Shown piece after piece: positions 54,089 to 63,317 of a DNA stretch of 64,000 nucleotides. The translations under genes and the position numbers were made by a program. Numbering within the stretch: position 1 is the stretch's first letter; every line of letters begins with the position of its first letter. Below the pieces are notes generated by a model. It did no database searches and was not told the origin of the DNA. It was given only the letters and a program-made list of their open reading frames with translations. This DNA comes from Stenotrophomonas sp. SAU14A_NAIMI4_5 (GTDB taxonomy: Bacteria > Pseudomonadota > Gammaproteobacteria > Xanthomonadales > Xanthomonadaceae): NCBI RefSeq assembly GCF_003086795.1, contig NZ_CP026003.1, positions 2,840,579 through 2,904,578 on the forward strand, read 5' to 3'.

Positions 54089-57000
54089 TTAGAAGCGGAA
54101 GCCCACTTCGGCCTTGACCTGGCGCGGAGTACCGATGATGTCGCCGGTCTCGTTGTAGCTGGCCTGCAGCTTGCCGTTGGTCTTGATGTAGTTGTAGGTG
54201 GAGAAGTTGTCGAAGTTGAACACGTTGATGATGTCGATACGCGCGTACATCTCGGTGTCGCCCGGCATCTTGAACGTCTTCGTCGCCTGCAGGTCGACCG
54301 AACGGTAGCCGAAGATCTTGCCGCCCAGCAGGAACTTGCCGTTGGCGTTGGGCACGGCAGCCTGCGGGGTCGGCAGGTTGTAGCCACTGGCCTGCGGGAT
54401 CGGGTACCAGTCGTTGACGGCGGTCGGGGTGGCCAGGGTGATCTTGCCACCGAAGGTGATGCCCCAGAAGCCAGCGTACGAACCGGTCACCACCAGGCGG
54501 TGGCGCGGTGCACCGTTGGAACGGATGGTCGGGTAATCCTCGATCAGGCCGCGGTCGAAGGCGTACTTCTCATTGATGTCGCGGTTGTGGCGCGCGGTCG
54601 TCCAGGTGTAGGCGATCGAGGTGCCCCAGCCGCTTTCCTTGGTGAACGGCTTCTGCGCCGACAGCAGGACCTGGGTTGCACGGGTCTTGATGCCCTGCTG
54701 GCCGATGATCAGGCTGCCGAAGCCCGGCACGTTGCAGCTCCAGGCCTGGCTCAGGCCCGGCTCGGTGCCACCGCACAGGCGCGGGTCATCGAAGAACTGG
54801 CCGGTCGGGTAACGGTTGCCCAGGGTGAAGGCGAAGCCGTCGTAGCTCAGGGTGCGGGCGATGGTGGCGTCGGTCAGCCAGTCACCGATCTGGTTGCTCA
54901 TGCCCAGGCTGAACTGATCCGAGTACGGGGCCTTCAGGTTGTTGTTGAGCAGGTCGACTTCCAGGCCGGCATTGCTGGTCGAACCGACCAGGGCCTGCAG
55001 GTTGCCGATGCCGTTGAGCAGGTTCGGGTTCCAGTCATAGCAGGCGGCCTGGCCGTTGATGCAGGTGCCGGTAGCCGGGTTGCGGAAGTAGATGGTCGGC
55101 TGCGGCAGGGCCAGCTTGGTGGTTTCCAGCTGCAGGTTGTCGAACAGGTCGCGGTCGTACGAACGGCCGGCACCACCGTGGATCACGTGCTGCTCGTCGG
55201 CGTTGATGTCATACGAGAAGCCCAGGCGCGGCTGCCAGGCATCCTTGAACGCCTTGCGGTTGTGACCGTTGCTGATGTAGTTGCTGATGTCCAGGCCGCC
55301 CAGCGCCAGCGAATCGGCGTAGGTCTGGCCGGCGGGGGCGCGCGGATCCTGCGAGTAGATCGCATCGACCACGGCCTGCGGGGTCACGAAGTCCAGGTAC
55401 GCCGGGGTCTTTTCATAATCCCAGCGCAGGCCGAGGTTGACCTGCAGGTGGTCGTTGACCTGCCAGTCGTCCTGGATGAACACGCCGTACTGCTTGGACT
55501 TCGAGCGCACTTCACCCGACACGCCGTCCACGCCGGTCACCGGCTTGACGAACTGCGCCTTGTACGGAATGGAGTCCGGGAAGTCCGGATCGCCCAGGCT
55601 GTAGGTAAAGGTCGGGTTGATCTGCGCCGCATCGGAGGCGTACAGGTCGATGGCCTTGTACTTCACGCCCATCTTGATGGTGTGGTCGCCGGCCCACTGG
55701 ATGCCGTCCAGGGTCAGGTTGTCTTCGATCGACCAGCCCTTCTGGCCCTTCACCTGCGAATCCAGTGCCGAGGCGCCACCGATCTTCACCACGGTGCGGT
55801 CTTCAGTGCCGTCCGGTGCGGTGTAGGTGATGCCGTTGGCCAGGGTCAGCGGGGTCGGGTTGTTGAACGAATCTTCGTGGGTGACCATCATTTCGTTGTA
55901 GAAACGCTCGCCGCTGTGGTTCCAGCGCAGTGCGTAACGACGGTCGGTGTTGACCACTTCACGGCCGGCTTCCGGCGAGGTCTGGCCACTGAACTGCGAC
56001 TGGGTTTCGTCGCGGTCCTGGAAGGTCAGCTCGATGCGGTCGTTGTCGGTCGGCTCGAAGTCGACCTTACCGAAGATCAGGTCCTGCTGGAACGGCTGGC
56101 TGGCCGGGCCGAGGCCTGCGGCGCCTTCGGCCGGCAGCAGGCTGGCGGCACCGGTGACGGCGCCGTCCGGCGCGATGGTGACCGGCAGGTCGAAGCGCTT
56201 GGCTTCGTAGGTCACGAAGAAGTGCGCCTTGTCCTGGATGATCGGGCCGCCCAGGGCGAAGCCGTATTCCTTCTCGGCCGAGACCATCTTGTCCTTGCCA
56301 CCCTGGCGCTCGGCCGGGGTCTTGGCGCGCATGTCTTCGTCGGTGTAGCGGTAGAACGCCTCACCCTTGAATTCATTGGTACCGGACTTGGTCGCAGCGG
56401 TCACTGCGGCGCTCGACACCTGGCCGTACTCGGCCTTGTAGTTGCCGCTGATGACCTTGTATTCGCCGATCGCCAGCTGCGGGAACGGGTTGCCGGCGCT
56501 GCCGGACTGGCCGGCCACGCCGCCGCCCTTGACGTAGCTCTTCTGGCCCACGCCGTCGATGTAGACGTTGGTGCCGTCGGCATTGGTGGCACCGCCGCGC
56601 AGCGAGGTGTTGCCCTTGGCATCACGGGTGAAGATCAGGCCCGGCACCGCGTCGGCGAACTCCAGGAAGTTGCGCGACACCTGCGGGGTGGTCTGGATCT
56701 GCTGCAGGCTGACGGTCTTGCCGACTTCGGAGGTGCGCACTTCCTGCAGCAGGGTCGGCGCAACGACGTTGACGGTGTCCAGGTTGGTCGCGGCGCTGCC
56801 ACCCGACGTACCGCCGGCGGCGGCCTCGCTGAAGTTCAGCGTGGAGGTCGAGGCGACGGTGACGGTGACCTTCTGGGTCTGGCCGTTGGCGGCCACGTCA
56901 TAGGTGCCCGGATCCAGGCCCATCAGCGAATAGGTGCCATCGGCGCGCACGGTGCCGCGACGGACGGTGCCGGTGGCAACGTTGGTCGCGGTGACTTCCG

Positions 57001-57148
57001 AACCGGCCTGGGCGCCGGCCACCTGGCCGCGCAGGCTGGCGTTGGCCGACTGCGCCATGACGTTCGGGGCGGCAGCCAGCATCAGGCAGCTGACCAGTGC
57101 GGTGCTCAGCAGCCGGCGGGCCGGCATGCGGATCGTGGAATGCATCAT
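54089..57148 (-). CDS. TonB-dependent receptor with N-terminal regulatory-like domain (Oar-type)
   Basis: Outer-membrane receptor of 1019 aa. The signal peptide (LVSCLMLAAAPNVMAQS) is followed by a carboxypeptidase-regulatory-like domain (SLRGQVAGAQAGSEVTA, about 35-110). Next come the plug (about 125-260: VGKTVSLQQIQTTPQVSRNF, SLRGGATNADGTNVYIDG) and a large barrel that ends in KAEVGFRF with a terminal Phe. This type is common in carbohydrate-utilisation loci of Xanthomonadaceae. Two ATGs in a row; the first has GGAG nine bases upstream. It lies 74 bp downstream of lacI and may be cotranscribed with it. Predicted to import the oligosaccharide used by the adjacent operon. Confidence 0.93.
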   Translation of the reverse strand: MMHSTIRMPARRLLSTALVSCLMLAAAPNVMAQSANASLRGQVAGAQAGSEVTATNVATGTVRRGTVRADGTYSLMGLDPGTYDVAANGQTQKVTVTVASTSTLNFSEAAAGGTSGGSAATNLDTVNVVAPTLLQEVRTSEVGKTVSLQQIQTTPQVSRNFLEFADAVPGLIFTRDAKGNTSLRGGATNADGTNVYIDGVGQKSYVKGGGVAGQSGSAGNPFPQLAIGEYKVISGNYKAEYGQVSSAAVTAATKSGTNEFKGEAFYRYTDEDMRAKTPAERQGGKDKMVSAEKEYGFALGGPIIQDKAHFFVTYEAKRFDLPVTIAPDGAVTGAASLLPAEGAAGLGPASQPFQQDLIFGKVDFEPTDNDRIELTFQDRDETQSQFSGQTSPEAGREVVNTDRRYALRWNHSGERFYNEMMVTHEDSFNNPTPLTLANGITYTAPDGTEDRTVVKIGGASALDSQVKGQKGWSIEDNLTLDGIQWAGDHTIKMGVKYKAIDLYASDAAQINPTFTYSLGDPDFPDSIPYKAQFVKPVTGVDGVSGEVRSKSKQYGVFIQDDWQVNDHLQVNLGLRWDYEKTPAYLDFVTPQAVVDAIYSQDPRAPAGQTYADSLALGGLDISNYISNGHNRKAFKDAWQPRLGFSYDINADEQHVIHGGAGRSYDRDLFDNLQLETTKLALPQPTIYFRNPATGTCINGQAACYDWNPNLLNGIGNLQALVGSTSNAGLEVDLLNNNLKAPYSDQFSLGMSNQIGDWLTDATIARTLSYDGFAFTLGNRYPTGQFFDDPRLCGGTEPGLSQAWSCNVPGFGSLIIGQQGIKTRATQVLLSAQKPFTKESGWGTSIAYTWTTARHNRDINEKYAFDRGLIEDYPTIRSNGAPRHRLVVTGSYAGFWGITFGGKITLATPTAVNDWYPIPQASGYNLPTPQAAVPNANGKFLLGGKIFGYRSVDLQATKTFKMPGDTEMYARIDIINVFNFDNFSTYNYIKTNGKLQASYNETGDIIGTPRQVKAEVGFRF

Positions 57149-57222
57149 CAACTCAATCTCCGGGTGGCGGTATCCGCGGATGCGGTACCTGCGATCAATC
57201 AAAAGAAGGAACGCCTCTGGCT

Positions 57223-58245
57223 TCAATGGCCCGATGGCGGAGTGGTGGAATCGCGAACGATGAGGCGGGGAACAAGCGTCTGCTTGTCACCTGCCCCTTC
57301 GGGGGTGTTGCCGTCCATCAACTGCATCAGACGCGTCATCGCCCTATCGCCCAACTCGGCGATACTGACCTGCATGGTGGTCAACGATGGGTGTACAAAC
57401 CGCGCCAGTGGAATGTCATCGAAACCCGCCAGGGCGACATCGGTGGGCACGTGGATGCCTGCCTGCGCGAAGGCATACAGGCAACCCAGGGCCATCATGT
57501 CGTTGGCGGCGAACACGGCATCGGGCAGCGCGCCGGCTGCCAGCATCTCCTGACCGGCGCGATGGCCGGAAGCTTCGTCGAAATCACCGGGCAACTCGAT
57601 GCCTTCGGCGCCGTTGCCAAAAGCCGCCAGCGCGTCGCGGAAGCCACGCAGGCGCTCGCGCGCGTCGAAGTTGAGGTCCGGGCCAGAAATGAACGCGATG
57701 CGGCGGTGGCCGGCATCGAGCAGGTGGCGGGTCATGGCCATCGCACCGGCGTGATCGTCGATGCTCAGGACCGGGTGATCCTGCCCCGGCAGATAGGTGT
57801 TGATCAGGACCGTGGGCAGCGACTGCGGCAGGTTGTCGGTGAGGAAGCCGGGGCTCTCGGCATAGGGCGAGAGCACCAGCAGGCCATCGACGCGGCCGCG
57901 CATGGCACGCAGGGCGGCGCCCTGCTGTACCTGGTCGCCGTGGTAGCTGGACACCAGCAGGTGCTGGCGACGGTTGCGGGCAACGTTGTCGATGCCGCGC
58001 ATCAGCTCGGAGAAGAATTCGCCGTACAGGTCAGGCAGCACCACGCCCACCGTATTGGTACGGCGGCTGCTCAGGCTGCGTGCGGCGGCGTGCGGGGTGT
58101 AACGCAGCCTCGCGGCGACCTCCAGCACAAGCTGGCGGACCGGTTCGGCGACATTCTCATGCCCGTTCAGCGCGCGGGAAACCGTGGCCACGGAGACCCG
58201 GGCTTCTCGTGCGACGTCTTTGATTGTTATGGCTGCCTTGTTCAC
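57223..58245 (-). CDS. LacI-family transcriptional regulator of the glycan locus
   Basis: Repressor-type protein of 340 aa. The helix-turn-helix TIKDVAREARVSVATVSRALNG and hinge helix (PHAAARSLSSRRTNTVGVVLP) precede a periplasmic-binding-protein-like sugar domain, with PDAVFAANDMMALG and VALAGFDDIPLARFVHPSLTT. The GTG at 58245 is chosen: GGAGGG lies seven bases upstream, better than the GTG at 58260. It probably represses itself, the receptor and the operon until an oligosaccharide binds. TGTAAGCGTTTCCA at 58289 lies in its own leader. Confidence 0.95.
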   Translation of the reverse strand: MNKAAITIKDVAREARVSVATVSRALNGHENVAEPVRQLVLEVAARLRYTPHAAARSLSSRRTNTVGVVLPDLYGEFFSELMRGIDNVARNRRQHLLVSSYHGDQVQQGAALRAMRGRVDGLLVLSPYAESPGFLTDNLPQSLPTVLINTYLPGQDHPVLSIDDHAGAMAMTRHLLDAGHRRIAFISGPDLNFDARERLRGFRDALAAFGNGAEGIELPGDFDEASGHRAGQEMLAAGALPDAVFAANDMMALGCLYAFAQAGIHVPTDVALAGFDDIPLARFVHPSLTTMQVSIAELGDRAMTRLMQLMDGNTPEGAGDKQTLVPRLIVRDSTTPPSGH

Positions 58246-58288
58246 GAAGCCGCCCTCCACGGCTTGGACCTACCAGCTTGGCGCGGAA

Positions 58289-58302
58289 TGTAAGCGTTTC
58301 CA
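58289..58302 (-). promoter_or_regulatory. LacI-family operator before the regulator gene
   Basis: TGTAAGCGTTTCCA matches TGWAANCGNTTNCA and lies 44 bp before the lacI start. A half-site TTGTAAACA follows at about 58310-58318. This fits autoregulation by the same factor that would bind 53894-53907. Confidence 0.6.
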
Positions 58303-58408
58303 TCTGCGCTTGTAAACACTCCGTTAGACGAATGTCCCCAGATGGACACAGAAATCTGACGTGGACAGGTCTCTTCCTGGACCTGGCAGGACTTTGCGGG
58401 ACAGGCCA

Positions 58409-58684
58409 TCAGCCCTGCTCGGACAGGGTGTATGCGCGGATGGACAGCGCATGGATATCGGTCTCCATCAGCCCACCCAGCGCGGCATACACGGCGCGAT
58501 GGCGCGCCAACGGGGCCATGCCGGCGAACTGTTCACTGACCACCAGCACGTTGAAATGACCGCGTCCGTCGCGTGCGCCGGCATGGCCGGCATGGCGATG
58601 ACTGTCGTCTTCGATCTCCAGCGTGCTCGGCGCCAGTGCCTGCTGCAATGCAACACGCATTAGATCGATGCGCTGCGCGCTCAT
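58409..58684 (-). CDS. BolA-family protein
   Basis: A 91-aa BolA-like protein with the HAGH segment, [32 protein letters not shown] and the closing [13 protein letters not shown]. BolA proteins partner with monothiol glutaredoxins in Fe-S handling and can regulate shape and stress genes. The ATG overlaps the YciI stop by four bases (ATGA), so the two are coupled. Confidence 0.92.
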   Translation of the reverse strand: MSAQRIDLMRVALQQALAPSTLEIEDDSHRHAGHAGARDGRGHFNVLVVSEQFAGMAPLARHRAVYAALGGLMETDIHALSIRAYTLSEQG

Positions 58685-58986
58685 GGCAGCACCTTGCGGA
58701 AGGGCCGGACCTCGACGCGGGTGTAGACGCCCGCGGCCACATACGGGTCGGCATCGGCCCACTCGCGGGCCTGCGCGAGAGACTCGAACGCGGCAATCAC
58801 CACCGAGCCACTGAAGCCGGCCGGACCCGGATCCTCGCTGTCGATCGCCGGGCACGGCCCGGCCAGCAGCAGGCGTCCCTCGTCGCGCAGCGCGTGCAGC
58901 CGAGCCAGGTGCTCGGGCCGGGCCTGCAGCCGCTGCGCCAGCACATCCTGGCCGTCGTAACCTTCAATCACATAGAACACGGGCAT
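58681..58986 (-). CDS. yciI: YciI-family protein
   Basis: A 101-aa ferredoxin-like-fold protein (dimeric alpha-beta barrel). It has [27 protein letters not shown], the LLAGPCPA segment and the family Asp-Pro in [14 protein letters not shown]. The His-Asp pair could be catalytic, but the reaction is unknown. The ATG at 58986 is the start; a TAGAAT -10-like box on the minus strand lies at 59017-59012, giving a 19-nt leader. Coupled with bolA, an arrangement common in proteobacteria, although the usual septation gene is not upstream here. Confidence 0.9.
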   Translation of the reverse strand: MPVFYVIEGYDGQDVLAQRLQARPEHLARLHALRDEGRLLLAGPCPAIDSEDPGPAGFSGSVVIAAFESLAQAREWADADPYVAAGVYTRVEVRPFRKVLP

Positions 58987-59352
58987 TCCTCGTTCATGTT
59001 GCGGTGCGTCGATTCTAGCCAATGGGCCGCCGATACCGGCCCGGCTGGACACTGGCCAGGCAAAGCCGTACCCTAGACACCATTGCACGTGGCGTGATGC
59101 AGCAGCCCGTCGGTTTTTGCGGCCAACGCAGCCCCCGACGACCGTACCGCTGCTTCGAACCGGGCCAACCGGCCGGGCCACGTAGACGACCTCCCCGTAG
59201 TTCCGTCGCCGCCGTTTTCCTGCGGCGCGTCCTGCTGTTTGATATGTGTGGAATCGCGCCGATCCCGGCGTGTCTGGTGCCTGCGGCGCCGTGGCGAAGG
59301 CCCGGCAGAACCGGCACCGCGACTGGTCCGTTGCAATCCTATTGTCCATTAG
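58987..59352. other. 366-bp divergent yciI-scpA intergenic region
   Basis: No credible gene. It holds a TAGAAT box for yciI (59017-59012) and, at the other end, TATTGT (59340-59345) seven bases before the scpA ATG. The middle is GC-rich with one AT-richer patch (TGCTGTTTGATATGTGTGG, about 59231-59249) that might be an additional promoter. Confidence 0.45.
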
Positions 59353-60258
59353 ATGACTTCCGAACTCGCGCTCGACGCGAACCCGCCAACCCGGCCGCCC
59401 GCCCCCCAGCAGCAGGAAATGCCGCTGGCCGTGGTGCATGGGCAACCGGTCCTGCAGATCCCGCAGGACCTGTACATCCCGCCGGATGCGCTGGAAGTCA
59501 TCCTGGATGCCTTTGAAGGTCCGCTGGACCTGCTGCTGTACCTGATCCGCCGGCAGAACCTGGACGTGCTGGACATTCCCGTGGCCGAAATCACCCGGCA
59601 GTACGTGGAATACATCACCGTGATGCGCGAGCTGCGTTTCGAGCTGGCCGCCGAGTACCTGGTGATGGCCGCCATCCTGGCCGAGGTGAAGTCGCGCATG
59701 CTGCTGCCGCGCCCGGTCAGTGAAGATGGCGACGAGGCCGACCCGCGCGCCGAGCTGGTGCGCCGGCTGCAGGAGTACGAACGTTTCAAGCAGGCTGCCG
59801 AGGATATCGACGCCCTGCCCCGCCAGGACCGCGACACCACGGTGGCGCACGCCTTCATGCCCGAGCGGGCGACGGTGAAGCTGCCGCCGCCGGTGGACCT
59901 GAAGGAAATGCTGCTGGCCCTGCACGACGTGCTCAAGCGCGCCGAGCTGTTCAGCGGCCACGCGATCAAGCGCGAGGCCCTGAGCGTGCGCCAGCGCATG
60001 GGTGAAGTGCTGGGTCGTCTGGAAGACGGCAGGTTCTACCGCTTTGAAGGGCTGTTCACCGCCGAAGAAGGCAAGCTGGGCGTGCTGGTCACGTTCCTGG
60101 CAGTGCTGGAACTGGCCAAGGAACAGCTGCTGGACCTGGTCCAGGAAGAGCCGCTGGCGCCGATCTACGTGAAGTCCCTGGCCGCCGGCAACACCAACGC
60201 CCCGCTGCAGTTCAGCAGCGAGTTCGACGACAACGACGCCGCCAATGAGAACGAGTGA
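59353..60258 (+). CDS. scpA: segregation and condensation protein ScpA (kleisin)
   Basis: Kleisin that links the SMC dimer with ScpB for chromosome condensation; 301 aa. The N-terminal kleisin domain holds [34 protein letters not shown] and [19 protein letters not shown]. The C-terminal winged helix has [17 protein letters not shown]. The N-terminus carries about 45 additional Pro/Gln-rich residues compared with short homologues. No Shine-Dalgarno sequence precedes the ATG. It heads scpA-scpB-rluB. Confidence 0.95.
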   Translation: MTSELALDANPPTRPPAPQQQEMPLAVVHGQPVLQIPQDLYIPPDALEVILDAFEGPLDLLLYLIRRQNLDVLDIPVAEITRQYVEYITVMRELRFELAAEYLVMAAILAEVKSRMLLPRPVSEDGDEADPRAELVRRLQEYERFKQAAEDIDALPRQDRDTTVAHAFMPERATVKLPPPVDLKEMLLALHDVLKRAELFSGHAIKREALSVRQRMGEVLGRLEDGRFYRFEGLFTAEEGKLGVLVTFLAVLELAKEQLLDLVQEEPLAPIYVKSLAAGNTNAPLQFSSEFDDNDAANENE

Positions 60259-60271
60259 GCGCTGACTGCCG

Positions 60272-61135
60272 ATGGACCAGACGCTGATCAACCGCATTGT
60301 CGAAGGTGCCCTGCTGGCCTCCAGCCAGCCGCTCACCCTGGCCCAGCTGAAAGACCTGTTCCCGGAAGAGGAACCGGCACCGCCGGGCAGCATCGAACGT
60401 GCGCTGGAGCGCCTGCGCGAAGGCTGCGAAGGGCGTGGCGTGGAACTGGTCGAGGTCGCCTCTGGCTTCCGCTACCAGGTGACCGGCGAAGTGCACGGCT
60501 GGATCAGCCGGCTGTGGACCGAGCGCAAGACCCGTTACACCCGCGCCACCCTGGAAACCCTGGCGCTGATTGCCTACCGGCAGCCGATCACCCGCGGCGA
60601 GATCGAGCAGGTGCGCGGCGTGGCGGTCAGCAGCAACATCATCCAGGCGCTGGAAGAGCGCGAATGGATCCGCGTGGTCGGCCACCGCGACGTGCCCGGC
60701 AAGCCGGCGCTGTTCGGTACCACCAAGGGCTTCCTGGACTATTTCGGCCTGAAGCGCCTGGACGAACTGCCGCCGTTGTCGGAACTGAAAGACCTGGGCG
60801 AGCTGGAACCGCAGCTGGCGCTGGACCGTGATGGTCCCGCCGTTGCCGGTGCCGCCGGCCCGGACATCAGCGCCAACGATGACGCCAGCCTGCAGGGCGG
60901 CGATGGCAACACCGAGAATTCCGTCGACGCGGCAGCTGCCGCGCCGGCCACCGATGAGCAAGCACCTTCGCCCCTCGATGATGGGCACCCCGATTCCGCG
61001 CCGGGCGAGCGCGCGGTGCCCCTGAACGAACGCGAAGACAACGCCGTCGCGACGACGACCGTGGCTGTTGACCAAGCCGATTCCGAACCAGAGGCCGACC
61101 TCGAAACCGTCGGCCGGAGCAAAACTGATGAGTGA
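60272..61135 (+). CDS. scpB: segregation and condensation protein ScpB
   Basis: Partner of ScpA and SMC; 287 aa. Two winged-helix domains are visible: [21 protein letters not shown], then [45 protein letters not shown], and [21 protein letters not shown]. The last 90 residues are Ala/Asp/Pro-rich and low complexity, beyond the usual ScpB end. Thirteen bases after scpA and overlapping rluB by eight. Confidence 0.95.
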   Translation: MDQTLINRIVEGALLASSQPLTLAQLKDLFPEEEPAPPGSIERALERLREGCEGRGVELVEVASGFRYQVTGEVHGWISRLWTERKTRYTRATLETLALIAYRQPITRGEIEQVRGVAVSSNIIQALEEREWIRVVGHRDVPGKPALFGTTKGFLDYFGLKRLDELPPLSELKDLGELEPQLALDRDGPAVAGAAGPDISANDDASLQGGDGNTENSVDAAAAAPATDEQAPSPLDDGHPDSAPGERAVPLNEREDNAVATTTVAVDQADSEPEADLETVGRSKTDE

Positions 61136-62777
61136 CACCCCCCGTAACAAGCTCTCGCTGAAGCGCGAAGCCACCTCCGAACAGTTCAAGCTGGAAGAGC
61201 GCCTGCACAAGGTGCTGGCCCAGGCCGGCCTCGGCTCGCGCCGTGCGCTGGAACAGCGCATCGCCGAAGGCCTGGTCAAGGTCAACGGCGAAGTCGCGCA
61301 GACCGGCATGTCGGTCAAGAGCGGCGACAAGATCGAGCTGGATGGCCGTGGCTTCGTCGCCACCGCCCTGGCCGAGCCGTCGCGCGTGCTGGTCTACAAC
61401 AAGCCGGAAGGCGAAGTGACCACCCGCGAAGATCCCGAAGGCCGCCCGACCGTGTTCGAATCCCTGCCGCCGCTGAAGGGCGCGCGCTGGATCGCCATCG
61501 GCCGCCTGGACATCAACACCACCGGCCTGCTGCTGGCCACCACCGACGGTGAACTGGCCAACGCCATGATGCACCCGTCGTTCGAGGTCGAGCGCGAGTA
61601 CGTGGTGCGCGTGCGCGCCCCGGAAGGCGAAGAGAAGGTCTCCGACGCCATCGTCGACCGCCTCGCCCGTGGCGTGGCCCTGGAAGACGGCCCGGCCAAG
61701 TTCGACGAGATCGAACGCATCGGCGGCACCGATTCGCACGACTGGTTCCGCGTCGTGGTGAAGGAAGGCCGCAACCGCGAAGTGCGCCGCCTGTGGGAAT
61801 CGCAGGGCTGCCAGGTCAGCCGCCTGAAGCGCACCCGCTACGGCAAGGTCAGCCTGCCGCGCGAACTGGTGCGTGGCCATTCGGTCGAACTGCCCACCGC
61901 CCAGGTCGAAGCCCTGCGCGCGCAGCTGAAGCTGGAAGAAGGCGCACCGTCGGCACTGACCCTGCAGCCGGTGATCGGCCAGCGTCGCGCCGCCAAGACC
62001 ACCGTGCGCGTGCGCGAAGGCGGTCGTGGCAATGCCTACGTCAACGGCCACAGCACCGCCGATGAAGGTCGCGAACTGCGTCGCTTCGACAACGTGCGCG
62101 AAGACCGCGGCCGTGGTCGCGGCGGCAAGGGTGGCGGCTTCAAGGGCGGCCTGACCGTCAGCGGTGAGGCTGCAGCCAAGCAGTCGCAGAAGCCGTTCAA
62201 GCAGCGCGCGCCGAAGAATGACCGTTCGCTGCCTGAAGGCAACCCGGCCGCATTCCGTACCTGGTACGTGCCGGATGGCGTCAGCACCGGCCCGAGCGGC
62301 CACCGCAACGCCGGTCCGGGCGCACGTGGCCCGGGTGCCCGTGGTCCGGGCGCAGGCGCGGGCGGCCAGGGCCGTCCGTACGGCAAGCCGAAGGGTCCGG
62401 GCGCCGGTGCAGGTGGCGGCCAGGGTCGCGGCGGCTTCGGCGGCGAAGGCCGTGGTGGCGCCGGTGGCGGCCAGGGTCGTCCGGCCGGTGCGGGCAACCG
62501 CTCGCAGGGCCAGGGCAACAAGCACCCGTACGGCCATCCGGGCAACGCCCCGAGCTTCCCGTCCGACCACGCCAATCCGGGCTTCAACCCGTACGGCAGC
62601 GCGCGTCCGGCCGGCAACGGTCGTCCGGGCGGCAACGCCAATGCACGTCCGGGCGGCAATCGCGGTCCGGGCGGCAACCGTGGCCCGGGTGGTCCCGGTG
62701 GCAACCGTGGTCCCGGCGGCCCGGGTGGCAACCGCGGCCCGGGTGGCCCGCGTCGCAGCGGCCCGCGCGGCGGCTGA
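61128..62777 (+). CDS. rluB: 23S rRNA pseudouridine synthase RluB with long Gly/Arg tail
   Basis: Modifies U2605 of 23S rRNA (Escherichia coli numbering); 549 aa, almost twice the core. An S4 domain (ERLHKVLAQAGLGSRRALEQRIAEGLVKVNG) precedes the catalytic domain with GRLDINTTGLLLATTDG (Asp nucleophile) and GRNREVRRLWESQGC. From about residue 290 the protein is a Gly/Arg/Pro-rich tail with GPGGNRGPGG-type repeats, which could bind RNA or promote condensates. The ATG at 61128 has GGAG eight bases upstream and overlaps the scpB end; a longer upstream frame is a shadow. Confidence 0.93.
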   Translation: MSDTPRNKLSLKREATSEQFKLEERLHKVLAQAGLGSRRALEQRIAEGLVKVNGEVAQTGMSVKSGDKIELDGRGFVATALAEPSRVLVYNKPEGEVTTREDPEGRPTVFESLPPLKGARWIAIGRLDINTTGLLLATTDGELANAMMHPSFEVEREYVVRVRAPEGEEKVSDAIVDRLARGVALEDGPAKFDEIERIGGTDSHDWFRVVVKEGRNREVRRLWESQGCQVSRLKRTRYGKVSLPRELVRGHSVELPTAQVEALRAQLKLEEGAPSALTLQPVIGQRRAAKTTVRVREGGRGNAYVNGHSTADEGRELRRFDNVREDRGRGRGGKGGGFKGGLTVSGEAAAKQSQKPFKQRAPKNDRSLPEGNPAAFRTWYVPDGVSTGPSGHRNAGPGARGPGARGPGAGAGGQGRPYGKPKGPGAGAGGGQGRGGFGGEGRGGAGGGQGRPAGAGNRSQGQGNKHPYGHPGNAPSFPSDHANPGFNPYGSARPAGNGRPGGNANARPGGNRGPGGNRGPGGPGGNRGPGGPGGNRGPGGPRRSGPRGG

Positions 62778-62794
62778 TCGCCGATACGTCTGAA

Positions 62795-62825
62795 ATGAAA
62801 AACCCCGGCTCCGGCCGGGGTTTTT
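62795..62825 (+). terminator. rho-independent terminator of scpA-scpB-rluB
   Basis: Stem ACCCCGGC, loop TCCG, stem GCCGGGGT, followed by a run of eight T, 18 bases after the rluB stop. Confidence 0.93.
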
Positions 62826-62847
62826 CTTTATCGGGTGGAACGAATCC

Positions 62848-62880
62848 CCGGTCCATCCACGCCATGCGTGGATGGACCGG
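62848..62880 (-). repeat. perfect 15-bp inverted repeat, GTAG-element-like core
   Basis: Arms CCGGTCCATCCACGC and their exact complement around CAT. The core ATCCACGCCATGCGTGGAT is the same as that of the GTAGATCCACGCC unit at 35827, but the GTAG head is missing. It lies two bases past the stop of the secreted 144-aa protein and may serve as its transcript end. Confidence 0.75.
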
Positions 62881-62882
62881 GA

Positions 62883-63317
62883 TCAGCGGCGGCTGATGGT
62901 GAAGGCGGTGCCGTCCACGCCCAGGTCCCAGCCCTTGCCGGTGCCGGACAGGGCCAGCGAGACATCGCCCTTGGTCATCACCTGCGCGTTGCTGGATTTC
63001 ACCGCGCCGGCGTGCGCGCCCACCGAGGCATAGGTGCCCAGCAGTTCGTTGATGCCCACCGCGCCGGTGAAGCTGCCGCGGCCGTTGGTGATCTTCGACT
63101 TGCCCACGGTCAGGCCGCCGCCCTTGAGCTGGATGCGCACCGGCATGGTCGCGCCGTTGCTGCACTGGAGGGTGCCGTTGCCCGAGGCGGTCTTGTAGAT
63201 CAGCGACCAGCCGGACAGGTTGTAGCGCAGCTGGCAGTCGAGGTTGCCACCGGCATGCGCGGCCGGGGCCAGGGAGGCTGCGGCCAGCGCCAGCAGCAGG
63301 ACAAAGGGCTTGTTCAT
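62883..63317 (-). CDS. small periplasmic protein of unknown function
   Basis: A 144-aa protein with a clear signal peptide (LLLALAAASLAPAAHA). The mature part is Gly/Ser/Thr-rich and probably all-beta: NLDCQLRYNLSGWSLIYKT, LQCSNGATMPVRIQLKGGGL, and LALSGTGKGWDLGVDGTAF. Two cysteines (LDC, LQC) could form a disulfide. I do not recognise the family. It is transcribed separately from its neighbours. Confidence 0.75.
   Translation of the reverse strand: MNKPFVLLLALAAASLAPAAHAGGNLDCQLRYNLSGWSLIYKTASGNGTLQCSNGATMPVRIQLKGGGLTVGKSKITNGRGSFTGAVGINELLGTYASVGAHAGAVKSSNAQVMTKGDVSLALSGTGKGWDLGVDGTAFTISRR

Noticed and set aside
59015..59317. 100-codon minus-strand open frame between yciI and scpA
   Set aside because: Arg/Gly-rich translation without start signal, domain or plausible composition; the interval is better read as a divergent promoter region.
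62600..62770. Short GGC/GGT-rich tandem repeats at the end of rluB
   Set aside because: Fully explained by the coding of GPGGNRGPGG-type residues in frame.
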